Source: Actinomycetes bacterium
GTDB lineage: Bacteria > Actinomycetota > Actinomycetes > Propionibacteriales > Propionibacteriaceae
Direction: 5' to 3'
NCBI GenBank assembly: GCA_023392635.1
Contig: JAEVYS010000082.1
Location: 1-25,199 of the forward strand
DNA length: 25,199 nt
Shown here: positions 22,113 to 25,199 of the stretch, piece after piece
Numbering within the stretch: the stretch's first letter is position 1
Layout of the letters: every line of letters begins with the position of its first letter
Program-made: the position numbers and the translations under genes
Notes under the pieces: model-generated
The model's database searches: none
What the model saw: the letters and a program-made list of their open reading frames with translations, nothing else
What the model was told of the DNA's origin: nothing

Positions 22113-22919
22113 GTGACTGATCAGCCCGATTACCGCCGCCTCGCCGCTGAGGCGGCCAAGAGCCTCACCGAACGCCTCGGCGTCGGTTCCATCGACCTCG
22201 CACTCGTGCTCGGATCGGGCTGGTCGGGCGCCGCCGCCGACCTGGGCGAGCCCCTCGGCGAGTGCCTGCTCGAGGAGCTCCCAGGGTTCGCCAAGCCGGT
22301 CGTCGCCGGCCACGGGGGCGCGTTGAAGCTCGTGCGGACGGCGGCGGGCAAGGTCGCCGCCCTGTTCACCGGGCGCACCCACTTCTACGAGGGACGCGGC
22401 GTCGCCGCGGTGGTCCACGGCGTGCGGACGGCTGCCGCCGCCGGCGCGAAGACCATCGTCCTCACCAACGGCTGCGGCGGACTGCACGTGGAGTGGGCTC
22501 CCGGCACGCCGGTGCTCATCCGCGACCACATCAACCTGACCGGCGCGACACCGCTGGAGGGTGCCACCTTCATCGACCTCACCGAGGCGTACTCGGCACG
22601 CCTGCGTGAGCTCGCCAGGCAGGTCGACCCGACGCTGGAGGAAGGCGTCTACGTCCAGTTCCGTGGCCCGCAGTACGAGACGCCGGCGGAGGTGCAGATG
22701 GCCAGGATCCTCGGCGGCGACCTCGTGGGCATGTCCACCACTTTGGAGACCATCGCCGCCAGGGAGGCGGGACTCGAGGTGCTCGGCATCTCGCTGGTCA
22801 CCAACCCCGGCGCCGGCATCTCGCCCACACCGCTGCACCACGCGGAGGTGATCGCCGCAGGCGCGGCGGCGGAACCACGACTGCGGATGCTCCTGTCCGG
22901 CCTGCTGGAACGGTTGTGA
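22113..22919 (+). CDS. punA: Purine nucleoside phosphorylase (trimeric type)
   Basis: 268 residues from GTG, the same length as I recall for M. tuberculosis DeoD/PNP. It splits purine nucleosides with phosphate into base plus (deoxy)ribose 1-phosphate. Phosphate loop LGSGWSG (33-39), phosphate-binding GRTHFYEG (87-94), LTNGCGG (117-123), FRGPQYETPAE with the base-binding Glu189, STTLETIAAREAGL, and Asn231 in VTNPGAG, which contacts the purine. The frame stays open upstream to 22044, but the TATAGT hexamer 6 nt before this GTG and the VTDQPDYRRLAAEAA opening favour it. It overlaps or abuts the mutase gene, linking ribose 1-phosphate release to phosphosugar isomerisation. Confidence 0.94.
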   Translation: MTDQPDYRRLAAEAAKSLTERLGVGSIDLALVLGSGWSGAAADLGEPLGECLLEELPGFAKPVVAGHGGALKLVRTAAGKVAALFTGRTHFYEGRGVAAVVHGVRTAAAAGAKTIVLTNGCGGLHVEWAPGTPVLIRDHINLTGATPLEGATFIDLTEAYSARLRELARQVDPTLEEGVYVQFRGPQYETPAEVQMARILGGDLVGMSTTLETIAAREAGLEVLGISLVTNPGAGISPTPLHHAEVIAAGAAAEPRLRMLLSGLLERL

Positions 22920-22921
22920 CC

Positions 22922-24568
22922 ATGCTCAGCGACGACCTCAGGCAGCGGGTGACGAGCTGGCGCGACCAGGACCCGGACGTGGCGACCCGCGCGGCGCTCG
23001 ACGACCTGCTGGCGCGCGCGCAGGGGGGTGACGACGCCGCGCTCGCCGAACTGGCCGACGCGTTCGCCGGGCCGCTCACCTTCGGCACCGCCGGCCTCCG
23101 CGGCGCACTCGGACCGGGTCCGGCGCGGATGAACCGTGTCGTGGTCAGCCAGGCCGCCGCCGGGCTCGCCCGGCACCTGCTCGACCTGGGTCTGGAGGGC
23201 GGCCGGGTGGTGGTCGGCTTCGACGCCCGCTACAACTCCGACGTCTTCGCCGCCGACACCGCCGAGATCCTCGCGGGCGCCGGACTGCTGCCCCTGCTGT
23301 GCTCGCGACCGCTGCCCACGCCGGTGGTCGCGTTCGGGATCCGGCACTTCGGCTGCGTCGCCGGGGTGGTCGTGACCGCGTCCCACAACCCGCCGCAGGA
23401 CAACGGCTACAAGGTGTACCTCGGCGACGGCTCACAGATCGTCCCGCCGTCCGACGCGCAGATCGCCGCCCGGATCGCCGACGTGGCGGCCCGTCCCCTG
23501 GCAGACATCGCCCGCAGCGACGACTACCCGCTCGTGGGCGACGACCTGGTCGAAGCGTACGTCGCCCGGGCGGCCTCGCTGGTGCCGGAGGCGGCGTCCC
23601 GGGAACTCAGCTGGGTCTACACGGCCATGCACGGCGTCGGCGCGGCGATCGTCGACCAGGTGGTCGCCGCGACCGGGTTCGGCCAGCCGCACCGGGTGGC
23701 GGAGCAGAACGAGCCGGACCCGGCGTTCCCGACCGTGCCGTTCCCCAACCCGGAGGAGCCGGGAGCCATGAACCTCGCCCTCGCCCTGGCCAGGGAGGTC
23801 GGCGCGGACGTGGCGATCGCCAACGACCCGGACGCCGACCGCTGCGCGGTGGCTGCGGTGATCGATGGGGACTGGCGGATGCTGACCGGCGACGAACTCG
23901 GGACGCTGCTCGCCGACGACCTGCTGCGTCGCGGAGTGACCGGGACCTACGCGTGCTCGGTGGTCTCGAGCACGCTGCTGGGCACCATGGCCGCAGCGCA
24001 CGGGCAGCCCTTCAGGACCACGCTCACCGGCTTCAAGTGGATCGGCCGCGTGCCCGGCCTCGCGTTCGGCTACGAGGAGGCGATCGGCTACTGCACCGAC
24101 GCGCCCGCCGTGCCGGACAAGGACGGCATCACCACGCTGGTCCGGGTGCTGACGCTGGCCGCCGAGCTGCGGGCGTCCGGGAGGACGATCGCCGACCGGT
24201 TGGACGAGATCACGCGCACCTACGGTGTGCACCTCACATCGCAACTGTCGTTCCGGGTGTCGGACCTGAGCCTGATCAGCGACGCGATGGCCCGGGTGCG
24301 GGCGACGCCGCCGTCGACGCTCGCCGGCGAACCCGTGTCGGCCACCGACCTGGCGCTGGGCAGTGCCGACCTCCCCCCGACCGACGGCATGAAGTTCAGC
24401 GGCGACTCGGTCCGGGTGGTGGTGCGCCCCTCCGGCACCGAGCCGAAGCTCAAGTGCTACCTGCAGGTGCAACAGCCGGTGACCGACGACCTCGTCGCGG
24501 CCAGGGACGCCGCCGCAGGACGCATGGCGGCGGCCCGGGCCGAGATGGCTCAGGCACTGGGCCTGTGA
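22922..24568 (+). CDS. pmmB: Phosphomannomutase / phosphopentomutase-type phosphohexomutase
   Basis: 548 residues from ATG 22922; a GTG at 22916 would overlap the upstream stop by 4 bp and add two residues. GGAACGG ends 9 nt before the ATG, which favours it. Domain signs in order: TFGTAGLRGALGPGPARMN, the phosphoserine loop VVTASHNPPQDNGYKVY with Ser154, the metal loop NDPDADRC, the sugar loop YEEAIGYC, and the phosphate loop RPSGTEPKLKCY. These define an alpha-D-phosphohexomutase of the long PGM2/PmmB subgroup, which interconverts hexose or pentose 1- and 6(5)-phosphates. Directly downstream of a nucleoside phosphorylase, phosphopentomutase activity on ribose 1-phosphate is a reasonable inference. 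Overlaps the next gene by 4 bp (GTGA). Confidence 0.93.
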   Translation: MLSDDLRQRVTSWRDQDPDVATRAALDDLLARAQGGDDAALAELADAFAGPLTFGTAGLRGALGPGPARMNRVVVSQAAAGLARHLLDLGLEGGRVVVGFDARYNSDVFAADTAEILAGAGLLPLLCSRPLPTPVVAFGIRHFGCVAGVVVTASHNPPQDNGYKVYLGDGSQIVPPSDAQIAARIADVAARPLADIARSDDYPLVGDDLVEAYVARAASLVPEAASRELSWVYTAMHGVGAAIVDQVVAATGFGQPHRVAEQNEPDPAFPTVPFPNPEEPGAMNLALALAREVGADVAIANDPDADRCAVAAVIDGDWRMLTGDELGTLLADDLLRRGVTGTYACSVVSSTLLGTMAAAHGQPFRTTLTGFKWIGRVPGLAFGYEEAIGYCTDAPAVPDKDGITTLVRVLTLAAELRASGRTIADRLDEITRTYGVHLTSQLSFRVSDLSLISDAMARVRATPPSTLAGEPVSATDLALGSADLPPTDGMKFSGDSVRVVVRPSGTEPKLKCYLQVQQPVTDDLVAARDAAAGRMAAARAEMAQALGL

Positions 24569-25176
24569 GCGATCGACCGGGCAACCAGGCGTGCCGGCTG
24601 GTGCTGATCGCCGGGGCGTCCGGCAGCGGCAAGTCGCGGTTGGCGCACGCGTCCGGGTGCCCGTCCCTGCGGCTGGACGACTTCTACTTCGACGCCGACC
24701 ATCCCGGGATGCCGCAGACCCTCGGCATCACCGACTGGGACGACCCGCGCTCGTGGAACGCCGAGGCGGCCGTCGCGGCGCTGCAGGAGTTGCTCAGCGA
24801 AGGGTCGGCGATCGTGCCGACGTACTCGATAGCGGAGAGCCGGCGGACCGGGACCCATGAGGTGCGCCTGGACGGTGCCCGGTGCCTGACCGCTGAGGGC
24901 ATCTTCGCCATCGAGTTCCTGGCCACCTGCCGCACCGCGGGGCTGGACGTCGACGCGATCTACCTCGATCGTCCCGCCCCCCTGGTGTTCTGGCTGCGCC
25001 TGCGCCGCGACCTGGCCAAGAAGCGCAAGCCCCCGCTGATCCTGCTGCGACGGGGCTGGGCCCTGTTGCGCGCGCAGCCCGCCCTTCGCCGCAAGGCCCT
25101 CGCCGCCGGCTTCACCCCCCTCAGCATGAAGGCTGCCCTCGCCCACCTGTCCCCCACCCCGCAAGCTGTGAGTTGA
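24565..25176 (+). CDS. Uridine kinase-like P-loop NTPase
   Basis: 203 residues from a GTG on the GTGA overlap with the mutase stop. LVLIAGASGSGKS has the Walker A loop at 17-24; LRLDDFYFDADHPGMPQ resembles the DxFY segment of uridine kinases and phosphoribulokinases, and ITDWDDPRSWN the following substrate loop. A C-terminal basic stretch (RRDLAKKRKPP, LLRRGW) is typical of the actinobacterial uridine-kinase-like group. A nucleoside kinase role fits the phosphorylase and mutase beside it, but the substrate is not provable here. The last codons form the left arm of a terminator-like palindrome. Confidence 0.82.
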   Translation: MSDRPGNQACRLVLIAGASGSGKSRLAHASGCPSLRLDDFYFDADHPGMPQTLGITDWDDPRSWNAEAAVAALQELLSEGSAIVPTYSIAESRRTGTHEVRLDGARCLTAEGIFAIEFLATCRTAGLDVDAIYLDRPAPLVFWLRLRRDLAKKRKPPLILLRRGWALLRAQPALRRKALAAGFTPLSMKAALAHLSPTPQAVS

Positions 25177-25199
25177 GCCGTGATGTCACGGCTCAACTC
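25170..25199. terminator. Perfect 14-bp inverted repeat at the end of the operon
   Basis: GAGTTGAGCCGTGA (25170-25183) and TCACGGCTCAACTC (25186-25199) are perfect inverted copies around TG. It overlaps the kinase stop codon and ends exactly at the window edge, so a U tract and any longer stem cannot be judged. The likely role is transcription termination, possibly for a convergent neighbour as well. Confidence 0.75.

Overview
The window is GC-rich, uses many GTG starts and packs genes tightly with 1-4 bp overlaps. It carries actinobacterial families: an LpdA-type flavoprotein lacking the redox cysteines, a trimeric purine nucleoside phosphorylase of 268 residues, a PmmB-type mutase and a Streptomyces-type xylose isomerase. 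This points to an Actinomycetota chromosome; a Propionibacteriales-like host is only a guess. No rRNA, tRNA, CRISPR array, phage gene or transposase gene was seen.

Region 1 (1-2900, minus strand): a GIY-YIG/UvrC-like nuclease cut by the window edge, then a LacI-family regulator translationally coupled (ATGA overlap) to an NAD-dependent epimerase-like protein.

Region 2 (2901-11350, plus strand): a xylo-oligosaccharide operon. Two LacI-type operators sit on the -35 of its promoter. The order is lipoprotein sugar-binding protein, two CUT1 permeases, GH3 glycosidase, GH43 xylosidase/arabinofuranosidase and CE7 acetyl-xylan esterase. No ATPase is encoded, so the importer probably uses a shared MsiK-type ATPase from elsewhere. 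None of the three enzymes has a signal peptide, so acetylated or substituted xylo-oligosaccharides are probably imported intact and dismantled in the cytoplasm. The layout matches the bxlREFGA systems known from Streptomyces.

Region 3 (11351-19550): a terminator-like hairpin separates the esterase from convergent xylB and xylA (xylulokinase and xylose isomerase, minus strand). A 324-bp divergent control region separates xylA from a ChvE-MmsA-MmsB monosaccharide importer, which is followed by a ROK-family regulator. Together these genes take up xylose and deliver it as xylulose 5-phosphate, joining the xylose released by region 2.

Region 4 (19551-25199): a compact palindromic repeat cluster lies between the ROK gene and a convergent truncated-haemoglobin gene and supplies the globin stop codon. 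Then come lpdA (minus) and, divergently, a small membrane protein, purine nucleoside phosphorylase, phosphomannomutase/phosphopentomutase and a uridine-kinase-like P-loop protein. From memory this block resembles the lpdA-Rv3304-deoD-pmmB neighbourhood of Mycobacterium tuberculosis. A perfect 14-bp inverted repeat closes the window. Five genes in the window have a -10-like hexamer 6-7 nt before a GTG start, the signature of leaderless transcripts.
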